DNA of 64,000 nucleotides from Nonomuraea turcica (GCF_030718205.1 NZ_JAUZQF010000040.1:1-64000); one strand, 5' to 3'; counted from the first letter of the stretch, positions 49,648-57,728 are shown. Notes: generated by a model from the letters alone, not told the origin. A program made the numbers and translations.

Positions 49648-49667
49648 GAACCGGACTGCGGTCCGGT
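49648..49667. promoter_or_regulatory. TetR operator 1
   Basis: ACCGGAC-TGCG-GTCCGGT, perfect 7-bp arms, 8 bp from the TetR start codon. It shares the 11-mer GAACCGGACTG with operator 2, 38 bp away centre to centre. Confidence 0.75.
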
Positions 49668-49685
49668 AATTTTCGATTCGTCCAC

Positions 49686-49705
49686 GAACCGGACTGTAGT
49701 CCATT
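49686..49705. promoter_or_regulatory. TetR operator 2
   Basis: GAACCGGACTGTAGTCCATT contains the dyad GGACT-GT-AGTCC, and its first 11 bases equal those of operator 1. It lies 16 bp before the rhodanese ATG, where it would block that promoter. Confidence 0.75.
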
Positions 49706-49721
49706 TTCTTTGGAGGACACA

Positions 49722-50039
49722 ATGAACGTCATCACCCGCGACGAACTGAAGTCGGCCCTGGGCACCGTGACGGTGGTCGACACGCTGGGCGGCGACTACT
49801 ACGCCCAGCAGCACCTGCCGGGCGCCATCGCCCTGGTCGAAAGCGAGGTCGCCGGGCGTGCGGCCGCGCTGCTGCCCGACAAGGACGCCCCCATCGTCAC
49901 GTACTGCACCAATCCTTCCTGCTCCAACAGCAAGGCCGTGGCAGCCCGGCTGAGCGCGCTCGGCTACACCGACGTCCGCAGGTACGTCGAGGGCATCGAG
50001 GACTGGGTCGAGGCTGGCCTGCCGGTCGAGTCCGCCTAG
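49722..50039 (+). CDS. Rhodanese-like protein
   Basis: A 105-residue single-domain rhodanese. The domain opens ITRDELKSALGTVTVVDTLG and HLPGAIALVESE; the active-site loop is YCTNPSCSNSKAVAARLSAL, with the expected Cys near residue 62. It transfers sulfane sulfur to a thiol acceptor in the cytoplasm. The ATG at 49722 has GGAGGA 4 nt upstream. The gene is a clear target of the divergent TetR regulator through the twin operators and ends before a strong terminator. Confidence 0.92.
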   Translation: MNVITRDELKSALGTVTVVDTLGGDYYAQQHLPGAIALVESEVAGRAAALLPDKDAPIVTYCTNPSCSNSKAVAARLSALGYTDVRRYVEGIEDWVEAGLPVESA

Positions 50040-50058
50040 CAGAGTCGCTCCCCGTAGC

Positions 50059-50093
50059 AGAAAGGCCCGGCAGCCGCAAGGCCGGGCCTTTCT
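50059..50093 (+). terminator. Rho-independent terminator after the rhodanese gene
   Basis: AGAAAGGCCCGGC (50059-50071) pairs with GCCGGGCCTTTCT (50081-50093): a 13-bp perfect stem with a 9-nt loop, 20 bp after the stop codon. The stem is symmetric and could work in both directions. Confidence 0.9.
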
Positions 50094-50180
50094 CCTGGAA
50101 CGCGCCAAAGGACATAGAGGGAATCCGGTCCGCAGGCGACTCTCTCCCGGACGAGTCACACGACACAGGGGGAGACGAAA

Positions 50181-51345
50181 ATGGACCACGCCGTCGTCAT
50201 CGGCGCGAGCATGTCGGGGCTGCTGGCCGCGGCCGCCCTGCACCGGCTGTTCGGCCGGGTCACGGTGCTCGACCGCGACACGCTGCCCACGGTGGACGCC
50301 CACCGCAGGGGCGTCGCGCAGAGCCGCCACGCGCACGGCCTGCTCGCCAAGGGCCGCGAGGTCATCGACGAGTTACTGCCCGGCCTGTCGGCCGAGCTCG
50401 TGGCGCAAGGAGCGATCAGGGGGGACCTGCAGCGGGACGCCAGGCACATCCACGGCGGGCACCGGCTCGCCCGCGGTGACAGCGGCCTGTCCGGGCTGCT
50501 GGCCAGCCGTCCGCTGCTGGAAGGCCAGATACGACGCCGGGTGAGCGCGCTGCCCGGCGTGCGGGTGCTGGCGGACCGGATCGCCACCGGCCTGCTGGCA
50601 CAGGACGGCCGCGTCACGGGGGTGCGGCCGGCCGACGGCGAGCCGATCCCGGCGGACCTCGTGGTCGACGCGGGCGGCCGGGGCTCGCGCACGCCGTTCT
50701 GGCTGGGCGAGCTGGGCTACGAGCCACCCCGCGAGGAGCGGGTGGTGATCGACGTGCGGTACGGCACCCGCGAGTTCCGCCGCCGGCCCGGCGACCTCGA
50801 CGGGGACCTGGTCGTCATCATCGCCCCCACGCCAGAGCACCCGCGCGGCGGAGTGGCGGAACGCCGAGCCCGTCGGAGAGCCCCGCTCGTACCGAAACCC
50901 GGCCGGCGTCCGGCGCCGCTACGAGCGCTTGAGCCGTTTCCCCGAAGGGCTGCTGGTGATCGGGGACGCGGTGTGCGCGTTCAACCCGCTCTACGGCCAG
51001 GGCATGACGGTCGCCGCGCTGGAGGCGAAGGTCCTGCTCGAGGCGGAGCTGCGGCCGCAGGCGTTCTTCCGCCGGATCGCCAAGATCGTGGACGCGCCGT
51101 GGGACATCACGGTCGGCGGTGACCTGAAGATGCCCGGCGTCGAGGGTGACCCGACGCCGAGGATGCGCATGGTGAACGCGTACCTGGAGCGTTTCCACGC
51201 CGCCGCCGCGCACGACCCCGAGCTGGTGTTGCGCTTCCTGCGGGTCACCAACCTCTACGACCCGCCGCCGTCGCTGATGAGCCCGGCCGCGCTGCTCAAG
51301 GTGCTCCGCGGCGGCGCCCCGCGAGCAGTGCCGGTGCCCGCGTAA
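50181..51345 (+). pseudogene. FAD-dependent oxidoreductase, internally deleted and frameshifted
   Basis: The first 230 codons read a flavin monooxygenase/epoxidase-like protein (VVIGASMSGLLAAAALHRLF, QSRHAHGLLAKGREVIDELL, ASRPLLEGQIRRR), up to about PTPEHPRGG near 50850. The sequence then jumps frame: EWRNAEPVG and YRNPAGVRRRYERLSRFPEG are readable in another frame to 51345, including GDAVCAFNPLYGQGMTVAAL with the FAD-contacting Asp. Relatives carry about 60 more residues between these parts, so a deletion of about 200 bp with a frameshift is the best reading. The gene should be non-functional unless the sequence has an error here. Confidence 0.8.
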
Positions 51346-51412
51346 CCGCGCACGGCCTGACCTGCTGCCTGGGGGGCGTGAACTCACGAGGGGACTCGCG
51401 GCGATACAGGGC

Positions 51413-52345
51413 GTGCGGACATGGGTGAGCTGGATTGCGGTGGTCCCCTTCGCCTTGTGGGCGGCGGTGCGGTTGAGCGGGTTCGAGCCGGACTGGCCGT
51501 GGGTGCCGGTGGTGGCGTACACGCCGTACGCGACCGTGGCGGCGGTGGCGGGCGGGCTGCTGGCCTGGGCGCTGCGGCGGCGGGCGGCGGGCACCGTCGC
51601 GCTCGTGGCGGTGCTGGGGCTGGTGCCGGCCGTACTGCCCCGGGCGTTGTCCGACGGCAATCCGGACGCGAAGGGGCCGGTGCTGCGGGTGCTGGCGGCC
51701 AACCTGCTGGTGGGCCAGGCCGACACGGCTGAGCTGATGGAGCTGGTCGGCCGGCTGCGACCGGACGTGCTGGCCTTGCAGGAGTTCACGCCGGCCGCCA
51801 TGGAGCGGCTGGACGAGGCGGGGGTGCGCAAGGTGCTCCCGCACGCCGTCACGCACCCCCTGCCGGGCGTCGGCGGGTCGGCCGTGTACGCCCGGCACCC
51901 GCTCGAAGCCGGAAAGCTGATCATGGAGGGCGGGTTCGGGCAGGCCAGGGCCTGGCTGAAGCATCCCGGCGGGAAGCGGATCGAGATCGTGTCGGTGCAC
52001 CCGTGCGCGCCCAAACGGTACGGGCGCCAGCCGTGCTGGCAGGCGGGGCTCGAGGCGCTGCCCCGCGGGGGCGACGTGCTGCGGGTGCTGGCGGGCGACT
52101 TCAACGCCACGCTCGACCACCTGCCGATGCGCGAGCTGCTGGCGGCGGGCTATCGGGACGCGGCCGACGTCATGGGGAAGGGCTTCGTGACGACGTGGCC
52201 GCAGAACGGCCCGCTGGTCCAGTCACCGGGGGTGACGATCGATCACGTGCTGGCCGACTCCAGGATGGCGGTGCGCGCGTTCGAGGTGCCGTCGCTGCGG
52301 CGCACCGACCACCGGCCGGTGTTCGCCGAGCTCAGGCTGCCGTGA
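51413..52345 (+). CDS. Membrane-anchored EEP (endonuclease/exonuclease/phosphatase) protein
   Basis: A 310-residue protein with two or three N-terminal membrane helices (about 5-78) followed by an EEP-fold domain (about 90-310). Catalytic motifs are visible: AANLLVGQAD (Asn), DVLALQEFTP (metal-binding Glu near 122), SVHPCAP (His near 196), AGDFNATLDH (Asp/Asn near 227), and TDHRPVFAEL at the C-terminus. It should hydrolyse phosphodiesters or phosphomonoesters outside the membrane. The start is GTG at 51413 with no strong Shine-Dalgarno. Common in actinomycetes; substrate unknown. Confidence 0.88.
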   Translation: MRTWVSWIAVVPFALWAAVRLSGFEPDWPWVPVVAYTPYATVAAVAGGLLAWALRRRAAGTVALVAVLGLVPAVLPRALSDGNPDAKGPVLRVLAANLLVGQADTAELMELVGRLRPDVLALQEFTPAAMERLDEAGVRKVLPHAVTHPLPGVGGSAVYARHPLEAGKLIMEGGFGQARAWLKHPGGKRIEIVSVHPCAPKRYGRQPCWQAGLEALPRGGDVLRVLAGDFNATLDHLPMRELLAAGYRDAADVMGKGFVTTWPQNGPLVQSPGVTIDHVLADSRMAVRAFEVPSLRRTDHRPVFAELRLP

Positions 52346-52425
52346 TCGCGAGGTCGGCGATGCGGTCGTGCGTGGCGGCCGAAGGCGCCGAGGGCGTACC
52401 GGAAGATGGCGGGTGCCGTGACTCA

Positions 52426-52431
52426 TAGACT
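52426..52431 (+). promoter_or_regulatory. Putative -10 of a leaderless groES-like promoter
   Basis: TAGACT (TANNNT form) ends 6 nt before the GTG start of the GroES-like gene, and no Shine-Dalgarno is present. This spacing is typical of leaderless transcripts in actinomycetes. Confidence 0.4.
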
Positions 52432-52437
52432 TGAGCC

Positions 52438-52758
52438 GTGGAACAGCCCAAGTTCGAGATTCAGATGCTGCACGACCGGGTCATGATCAAGCTGGAGCAG
52501 GAGGCGGAGGAGCGGCGCAGCGGCTCCGGCATCGTCATTCCGGCGACGGTCAAGCTGGCCAACCGGCTGGCCTGGGGCGAGGTGTGCGGCGTGGGCACGA
52601 ACGTGCGCTCGGTCAAGGTGGGCGACAAGGTGCTGTTCAACCCGGAGGAGCAGTTCGAGGTGGAAGTGCACGCGCAGGTCTACCTGGTGATGCGGGAGCG
52701 CGACCTGCACGCCGTGGCTACGCAGGAGACCGACCACGGGACCGGGCTCTACCTATGA
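52438..52758 (+). CDS. GroES-like co-chaperone (Cpn10), stand-alone
   Basis: A 106-residue Cpn10-fold protein. The GroES pattern is visible: HDRVMIKLEQEAEERRSGSG (strand plus mobile loop), IVIPATVK, WGEVCGVGTNVRSVKVGDKV and LFNPEEQFEVEV. The C-terminus (HAVATQETDHGTGLYL) is longer than usual. No groEL is beside it, so it is probably a second GroES-type protein rather than the main co-chaperonin. The GTG start is probably leaderless. Confidence 0.85.
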   Translation: MEQPKFEIQMLHDRVMIKLEQEAEERRSGSGIVIPATVKLANRLAWGEVCGVGTNVRSVKVGDKVLFNPEEQFEVEVHAQVYLVMRERDLHAVATQETDHGTGLYL

Positions 52759-53688
52759 CCCGCGGGTGAAGGACACCCACAACTCCGCGGCCCATGTCTT
52801 GGCGGGGACGTTCGCGAGCACGCGCGTCACCTTTCCGCTCAGGTCCACGACCGACAGGCGGTAGGCGCCCCGGTGCGGCATGACCGCGATGACGTGGCTC
52901 TCGTCCCACCAGCCGAACACGGCCTCGGGCCGTACGTCGACCCGCTGGGCGATCTTGCCGGCGATGGGGTCGACCAGGCAGAGCTGCTCCTTGAAGCGCG
53001 ACGGGCACCAGGTGGTCAGGCGTTTCCCGGACGGCGAGAACGAGTCCTCAGGACCGGTCGGCAGGCCGACGCCGGCCAGCGTGCGCATGACGGCGCCGTC
53101 GGACGGCCGGTAGAGGCGCAGGCCCGTGCCGTGCCGGGAGAAGAGGTTGCCGTCGGGGCTCCACCAGAAGCCCGCGCTCGCGCTCAGGCCGTCGATCCGT
53201 ACCGTGCGGGCGGTCTTCGCCGTCACGTCGACGACCGTGAAGCCGAGCACCCGCCACCTGCCGCCCACCTTCTGCTCGACGGTGAGCGCGACCTTCTTGC
53301 CGTCACGGGACCAGGAGGCGTAGGAGGCGGTCAGCGGCTTCTTGACCGTGCGGATCCTGGTGGAGGCGCCGGTGGTGCGGTCGGTGACGACGAGGGCGTC
53401 GTAGCCGGAGCGGTACGTGGCCGGCACGCCTGCCGCCAGCCGGCCGCCGGGCGCGACGGACACCTCGGTGAGACTCTTCTCCCAGGCGAAGGCGGATCCG
53501 GTGGCGGAGCGCAGGTAGGTGCGCTTGGTGCCGAGGCCGTACGCGGCGAGCCGAACGGGATCGCCGGTGTTTTCGTGATATTTCATGCCGCCGGTGCCTG
53601 GTAACGCGAGATCCACCGGGGCGGCGGATACGGCCAGGGACAGCGCGAGGGCGATAGTGGCGATCACGCCCGCAGAATAGGCAGCCAT
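52753..53688 (-). CDS. Exported WD40/TolB-like beta-propeller protein
   Basis: A 311-residue secreted protein with an N-terminal signal sequence (AGVIATIALALSLAVSAAPV). Repeated blade-like segments follow (SYASWSRDGKKVALTVEQ, FWWSPDGNLFSRHGTG, DSFSPSGKRLTTWCPS, GWWDESHVIAVMPHRG), each with the S/W-S-P/R-D/S-G-K pattern of TolB-like propellers. It probably binds a ligand or protein outside the cell; no enzyme motif. The ATG directly follows a 6-bp hairpin, so a GTG 21 nt downstream is a possible alternative. Its end overlaps the GroES-like gene by 6 bp. Confidence 0.75.
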   Translation of the reverse strand: MAAYSAGVIATIALALSLAVSAAPVDLALPGTGGMKYHENTGDPVRLAAYGLGTKRTYLRSATGSAFAWEKSLTEVSVAPGGRLAAGVPATYRSGYDALVVTDRTTGASTRIRTVKKPLTASYASWSRDGKKVALTVEQKVGGRWRVLGFTVVDVTAKTARTVRIDGLSASAGFWWSPDGNLFSRHGTGLRLYRPSDGAVMRTLAGVGLPTGPEDSFSPSGKRLTTWCPSRFKEQLCLVDPIAGKIAQRVDVRPEAVFGWWDESHVIAVMPHRGAYRLSVVDLSGKVTRVLANVPAKTWAAELWVSFTRGS

Positions 53689-53706
53689 CCGCCCGATTCC
53701 GGGCGG
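53689..53706 (-). terminator. Hairpin between the TIGR02611 and beta-propeller genes
   Basis: CCGCCC and GGGCGG with a 6-nt loop form a perfect 6-bp stem directly upstream of the propeller gene ATG and 16 bp after the TIGR02611 stop. It could be a weak terminator or could restrict ribosome entry. Confidence 0.35.
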
Positions 53707-53721
53707 CCATACCGGACCGTT

Positions 53722-54177
53722 CTAGATGTAGCGCTGCGCGAACTCGAGGACGTCGAAGCCGAGCGTGAGCAGACCGAAGTAGACGATCACGGCGGCCGCG
53801 GCCAGCGTGACGACGAGCACGATGATGCGGACCGTCCAGCCCTGCCTCTTGTACCACTCCGTCCAGGCGTGCAGCGTGGCCTTGCCGAACTCCAGCAGCT
53901 TGTGCGCCCAGTGGAACTCGGTGGCCAGCACCGCCAGGCCGGCGAACACCACGAGCCAGCCGGGGCCGGGGAACGGCACCATGATGAGACCGCCCACCAC
54001 CATGACGGCCCCGATCACGCCGATCACGATCTTCAGCGTGAGCGCGCCCGTACGGGTCGCTCTGATGCCGTCGAGCCAGCCCTGGATGCCATGGCGGCGT
54101 CCGGGCATGCTGGAGTCCTCGGCGGCCTCCCCCTTGATGACGTCGGCGTCGCCGGTGTCGGAGTTCTGAATCGGCAC
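53722..54177 (-). CDS. TIGR02611-family membrane protein
   Basis: A 151-residue protein with three membrane helices (about 48-68, 72-90, 115-140). The family motif MVPFPGPGWLVVFAGLAVLA followed by TEFHWAHKLLEF is clear (about 66-97). Function unknown; members occur widely in actinomycetes. The N-terminal 40 residues are acidic and cytoplasmic. ATG start. The 150-bp region upstream is AT-richer than its surroundings and divergent to a phosphotriesterase-like gene. Confidence 0.88.
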   Translation of the reverse strand: MPIQNSDTGDADVIKGEAAEDSSMPGRRHGIQGWLDGIRATRTGALTLKIVIGVIGAVMVVGGLIMVPFPGPGWLVVFAGLAVLATEFHWAHKLLEFGKATLHAWTEWYKRQGWTVRIIVLVVTLAAAAVIVYFGLLTLGFDVLEFAQRYI

Positions 54178-54328
54178 AATGCCCCCCGGCAGTCGGTGTG
54201 CCCCCTAGGATACGGCCCCGTCCATGTCATCAACTTGCAGATGACTAGCAAATCACCAAACTTCGCGTAACGTAAAATTTCCGGCCCCGGACCGGCCTGA
54301 GCTGCCACTATTCGGCAAATATCGGTTA

Positions 54329-55246
54329 ATGTCTGCTATGCCCGAGGTCTTGCTTCGTACCGTCACCGGTCCCGTACGCGCGGACGCCGTCAACGGCGCC
54401 GTCCTCCCCCACGAGCATCTGCGCACCGACATGCGCTGGGGAGTAGGCGTCGACTCCGACCCGTACCGCTGGCTCGACGAGGAGGCGGCCGTCGCCGGCG
54501 AGTTCCGCGAGCTGCGCAAGTCCGGCGACCTGGGCCTGGTGGTGGATCTGACCAGCCTGGGCATGGGTCGCGACGCGGCCACGCTGGCCCGCGTCGCGGC
54601 GAGCAGCCGGGTGCCGGTGATCGCCTCGACGGGCCTGTTCGCCGAGCCGTTCACGGACGTGCGCGACGAGGACGTGGACGAGCTCACCAGGCAGCTGATG
54701 TACGAGATCTCCAGCGGCCTGGACGGCACGGGCGTGTTCCCCGGCGTGATCGGCGAGGTCGGTTGCTGGGGTCCCGAGCCCACGCCGCGCGAGGAACGCT
54801 GCCTGATCGCCGCCGCCCGCGCCGCGCTCCAGTCCCGCCTGCCCGTCGCCACGCACGGCATGAACGCCCTGGCCCTGCTGGAGATCCTGCTCGGCCAGAA
54901 CCTGCCCGGCTCCCGGATCGCCATCGGCTACACGGGCAGCGACCTGGGGGCCGCACGCAAGATCGCCGAAGAGGGCGCGTACGTGAGCCTGGGCGTCGTC
55001 AGCCTCGGCGCCGACGAAGCCGCCAGGATCGCCCTCGCCCTCATCGAGGACGGGCACGCCGAACGCCTCCTGATCAGCACCGGCCTCAGCCGGGTCGCGC
55101 ACCTACGCGCCTACGGCGGGCCCGGGTACGCCCACGTGTTCCATGAGCTGCTGCCCCGCCTGCGCGAGGCGGGCACGGGCGAGGACACGATCCACCTGCT
55201 CACCCGCGACAACCCGCTGCGGTGGCTGACCTCGGGCTCGGCTTGA
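54329..55246 (+). CDS. Phosphotriesterase-like protein with missing metal ligands
   Basis: A 305-residue member of the phosphotriesterase fold. It keeps the N-terminal HxH (LPHEHLRTDM, near residue 28), Glu in GEVGCWGPEP in place of the carboxylated Lys, and His in VATHGMNAL. However, the second barrel His is Tyr (IGYTGSD, where IGH is usual) and the catalytic Asp is Gly (LISTGLSR, where STD or GHD is usual). It may be an inactive homologue or use a changed site. Compare the intact family member at 33.4-34.3 kb. ATG at 54329 or 54338; no Shine-Dalgarno, so probably leaderless. Confidence 0.75.
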   Translation: MSAMPEVLLRTVTGPVRADAVNGAVLPHEHLRTDMRWGVGVDSDPYRWLDEEAAVAGEFRELRKSGDLGLVVDLTSLGMGRDAATLARVAASSRVPVIASTGLFAEPFTDVRDEDVDELTRQLMYEISSGLDGTGVFPGVIGEVGCWGPEPTPREERCLIAAARAALQSRLPVATHGMNALALLEILLGQNLPGSRIAIGYTGSDLGAARKIAEEGAYVSLGVVSLGADEAARIALALIEDGHAERLLISTGLSRVAHLRAYGGPGYAHVFHELLPRLREAGTGEDTIHLLTRDNPLRWLTSGSA

Positions 55247-55265
55247 CCTCAACGGCACTTGAGGT
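55246..55265 (+). promoter_or_regulatory. SoxR/MerR-type box upstream of PPOX-class gene
   Basis: ACCTCAA-CGGCAC-TTGAGGT, perfect 7-bp arms with a 6-bp spacer, the same design as at 37818. TTGACC (55243-55248) is the -35; a weak -10 (CACGCT, 55268-55273) 19 bp later puts the transcript start at the ATG (55280), again leaderless. Confidence 0.72.
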
Positions 55266-55279
55266 TGCACGCTGACCGT

Positions 55280-55669
55280 ATGACCTTCACGCGAGAAGAG
55301 CTGGACTACCTGACCACGCAGCGGCTCGGCCGTTTGGCGACCATCTCCCCCGACGGGCAGGTCCAGAACAGCCCCACCGGCTTCTTCGTCGACGCCGGCG
55401 CGGGCACGATCGACATCGGCGGGCACAACCTGGGCGACTCCAAGAAGTTCAAGAACATCCAGGCGGGCAGCACGGTGGCGTTCGTGGTGGACGATCTCGC
55501 CTCGGTGCATCCGTGGACGGTGCGCGGAGTCGAGATCCGGGGCACGGCGGAGGCGCTGACGGGGCAGGAGCCGCCATTCCACGGCTTTTCTGGAGAGCTC
55601 ATCAGGATCAAGCCCAACAAGATCATCTCTTGGGGTCTGGGCGGTCCGGTATCGAACCGGAGAGTGTGA
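55280..55669 (+). CDS. PPOX-class (F420/FMN) oxidoreductase
   Basis: A 129-residue split-barrel flavin/deazaflavin enzyme of the pyridoxamine-phosphate-oxidase class: FTREELDYLTTQRLGRLATI, SPDGQVQNSPTGFFVDAG, KKFKNIQAGSTVAFVVDD, GVEIRGTAEALTG. The short length suggests an F420-dependent reductase. The ATG at 55280 is supported by the promoter geometry, which places the transcript start there; an upstream ATG at 55259 lies inside the operator. It is probably induced by redox stress through the SoxR-type box. Confidence 0.9.
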   Translation: MTFTREELDYLTTQRLGRLATISPDGQVQNSPTGFFVDAGAGTIDIGGHNLGDSKKFKNIQAGSTVAFVVDDLASVHPWTVRGVEIRGTAEALTGQEPPFHGFSGELIRIKPNKIISWGLGGPVSNRRV

Positions 55670-55715
55670 AACTCGCTAGGATCAGGGCTACGACGAGCCT
55701 TGGCCGGGTGGGGGG

Positions 55716-56744
55716 ATGGAGACGCAGCACACGCCCAGGGGCGGCCGCCTGCGCAGGCCGCTCGCGACTCTGTCACGCCTGACCCGCCTGGGCGACATTC
55801 CGGTCGTGGTCATGCTCGCGTGGGCGGGCTGGCTGGCCGTCCCATGGTCGTTCAGCGGCCTCGCCCAGGCCCGCGCCGCCGTCGCGGCGGCCGCGGACAC
55901 CGAGCCGCCCCAACTGCGCGCCACAGCGCCGGCAGCACCCGGGGCGGCTCCCGCCGCGATCGGGCAGCGGGGTGTGACGGGGCTCTCCATCGCTGCTCCG
56001 AAGGCGGTGCGCCCTCCGGCTCGCGGCGACACCGCCGTGGGCCGGGCGCTGGACACGTGGGCGCCGGCCTCCTCCGCTCGTCAACCGTCCGCTCTGGGCG
56101 GGGCGGCGCCGTTCAACGCCGGCCGGTCGCCGGTCCAGACGGATGCCATGGCCCCGGTCGAGACGGATGCCGTCGCCTTGGAGCGGGCCAGGATCGCCGG
56201 TGAGGTGCACGACGCCGCGGGGCACGGGCTGGCGGCCATCGCGATGCAGGCCGGGCTTGCGCTCGTCACCCTCGACGACGATCCCGAGCAGGCGCGGGCC
56301 TCGCTGCAGGCCATCAGGGAGACCAGCATGACGGCGCTCGCCGGGTTACGGGCCGCGCTCGACGGCATCGACCCGCCTGAAGGTGACCTGACGAGCCTGA
56401 TCGACGGGGTGCGGGCCGCGGGCCTGCCGGTGGACGTCGAGCCCGCAGGCCCTGCCGTGCCCGCGTCTCTGCAAGGGACCGTCTACCGGGTGGTGCGCGA
56501 GTCCCTCACCAACGTGCTGCGCCACGCGGGCCCGACCAGGGCGCTGGTGCGGGTGGCGAACGACCCGTGCGAGTTCGTGCTCGAGGTGGCCGACCGTGGC
56601 GTCGGCTGGACCGGCGCGGCCGAAGGACGAGGGCTCTCGGGGATGCGCGCCCGGGTCGCCGAGGCAGGCGGTCACTTCACCGCCGGGCCGCGTGAGGGCG
56701 GCGGCTTCCAGGTGGTCGCCCGGTTCCCGCAGGTCTCGGCATGA
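55716..56744 (+). CDS. NarL-type sensor histidine kinase, short sensor part
   Basis: A 342-residue histidine kinase. The HisKA_3 phospho-acceptor region ERARIAGEVHDAAGHGLAAI (His near 163) and the HATPase N-box VVRESLTNVLRHAGPTRALV (near 257) are present, with the G-box DRGVGWTGAAEGRGLSGMRA. The N-terminal part has only one clear membrane helix (about 28-45) and then a 95-residue Ala/Pro-rich region, so the usual multi-helix sensor module seems truncated or replaced. It is followed by its response regulator after a repeat-containing spacer. Confidence 0.88.
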   Translation: METQHTPRGGRLRRPLATLSRLTRLGDIPVVVMLAWAGWLAVPWSFSGLAQARAAVAAAADTEPPQLRATAPAAPGAAPAAIGQRGVTGLSIAAPKAVRPPARGDTAVGRALDTWAPASSARQPSALGGAAPFNAGRSPVQTDAMAPVETDAVALERARIAGEVHDAAGHGLAAIAMQAGLALVTLDDDPEQARASLQAIRETSMTALAGLRAALDGIDPPEGDLTSLIDGVRAAGLPVDVEPAGPAVPASLQGTVYRVVRESLTNVLRHAGPTRALVRVANDPCEFVLEVADRGVGWTGAAEGRGLSGMRARVAEAGGHFTAGPREGGGFQVVARFPQVSA

Positions 56745-56822
56745 CGGCGCCCGGCCCGGCGACCGCCGGCGCACACTCCCGCCGGCCTGCCGAAGCCCAG
56801 GGTGAGCAGGAGCCGGCCGCCG

Positions 56823-56894
56823 GACGGTGGGGCCTGGCCGCCCGAGCACAGGAGCCGACCGACCGACGGTGGGGCCTGGCCGCCCGAGCACAGG
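56823..56894 (+). repeat. Direct repeat of 30 bp (42-bp period) between kinase and regulator
   Basis: A 30-bp segment, GACGGTGGGGCCTGGCCGCC and ten more bases, occurs at 56823-56852 and 56865-56894. The period of 42 bp is a whole number of codons. A 92-residue frame (56741-57019) that starts on the kinase stop (ATGA) and ends inside the regulator start reads the repeat as RRWGLAARAQ. It could be a linker peptide gene, a frameshifted regulator N-terminus, or noise; I do not call it a gene. Confidence 0.6.
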
Positions 56895-57011
56895 TGCGGA
56901 CCGCCGGCAGGCACGGCCTCGCCAACGAAGCCACTGAAGGACGCCGGTCGGGTCGAGCGCGGGGTCTCGGGGTCGAGGAACGCGGACGGCGGGACGAGGG
57001 AAGCCGGCCCC

Positions 57012-57728
57012 ATGGGTGAGGCGGTCACCGGTTCGGACGGGGCGGGCTCCGCCGTCGGCGGCAGCGACGGCCACCGGCCCCTTCGGGTCGCCATTGCCGA
57101 CGATCAGGCGGTCGTGCGGATGGGGCTGCGGGCGCTGCTGGATCGGGAGCCCGGCATGGAGTGCGTCGGCGAGGCGGCCGACGGGGCGGCGGCGCTGGCG
57201 CTGATGCGGCGGGCCCGCCCCGACGTGCTCCTGCTCGATATCCGCATGCCCGGCATGGACGGCCTGGCCACCCTGCGCGCGATCGCCGCGGACCCGGAGC
57301 TGCGGGGCTCGCGGATCGTGGTGGTGACCACGTTCGCCGTCGACGAGTACGTCTTCGCCGCCCTCCAGGCCGGAGCCAGCGGCTTCGTGCTCAAGGACAG
57401 CGCCCCCGACGAGCTGGCCAACGCGGTCCGCGTGGTCGCCGCCGGGGACGCGCTGCTGTCCCCGGCGATCACCAGGAAGGTGATCGGCCTGTTCGGCCGG
57501 CACGGCACGGAGCCGGTCGAGGGCATCGAGACGCTCACGCCCCGGGAGCGGGAGATGGTGGCGTGGGTGGCCACCGGCAGGTCGAACGAGGAGATCGCCA
57601 AGGAGCTGGTGATCAGCCCCGACACCGTGCGGACCCACGTCAGCCGCGCCATGGTGAAGCTGCGCGCCAGGGACCGGGCGCAGCTCGTGGTGTTCGCCAT
57701 GCGGGCCGGCCTCACCGGCCCTCCCTGA
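57012..57728 (+). CDS. NarL/LuxR-type response regulator, partner of the kinase
   Basis: A 238-residue response regulator. The receiver (about 22-140) has IADDQAVVRMGLRALLDRE, the phospho-Asp in DVLLLDIRMPGMDG (near 77) and the Lys in GFVLKDSAPDE. The LuxR HTH (about 170-232) reads LTPREREMVAWVATGRSNEE. It forms a two-component system with the kinase just upstream, separated by 267 bp of repeat-containing sequence rather than the usual overlap. The ATG at 57012 gives a 20-residue Gly/Ser-rich lead; no strong Shine-Dalgarno. Confidence 0.9.
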   Translation: MGEAVTGSDGAGSAVGGSDGHRPLRVAIADDQAVVRMGLRALLDREPGMECVGEAADGAAALALMRRARPDVLLLDIRMPGMDGLATLRAIAADPELRGSRIVVVTTFAVDEYVFAALQAGASGFVLKDSAPDELANAVRVVAAGDALLSPAITRKVIGLFGRHGTEPVEGIETLTPREREMVAWVATGRSNEEIAKELVISPDTVRTHVSRAMVKLRARDRAQLVVFAMRAGLTGPP

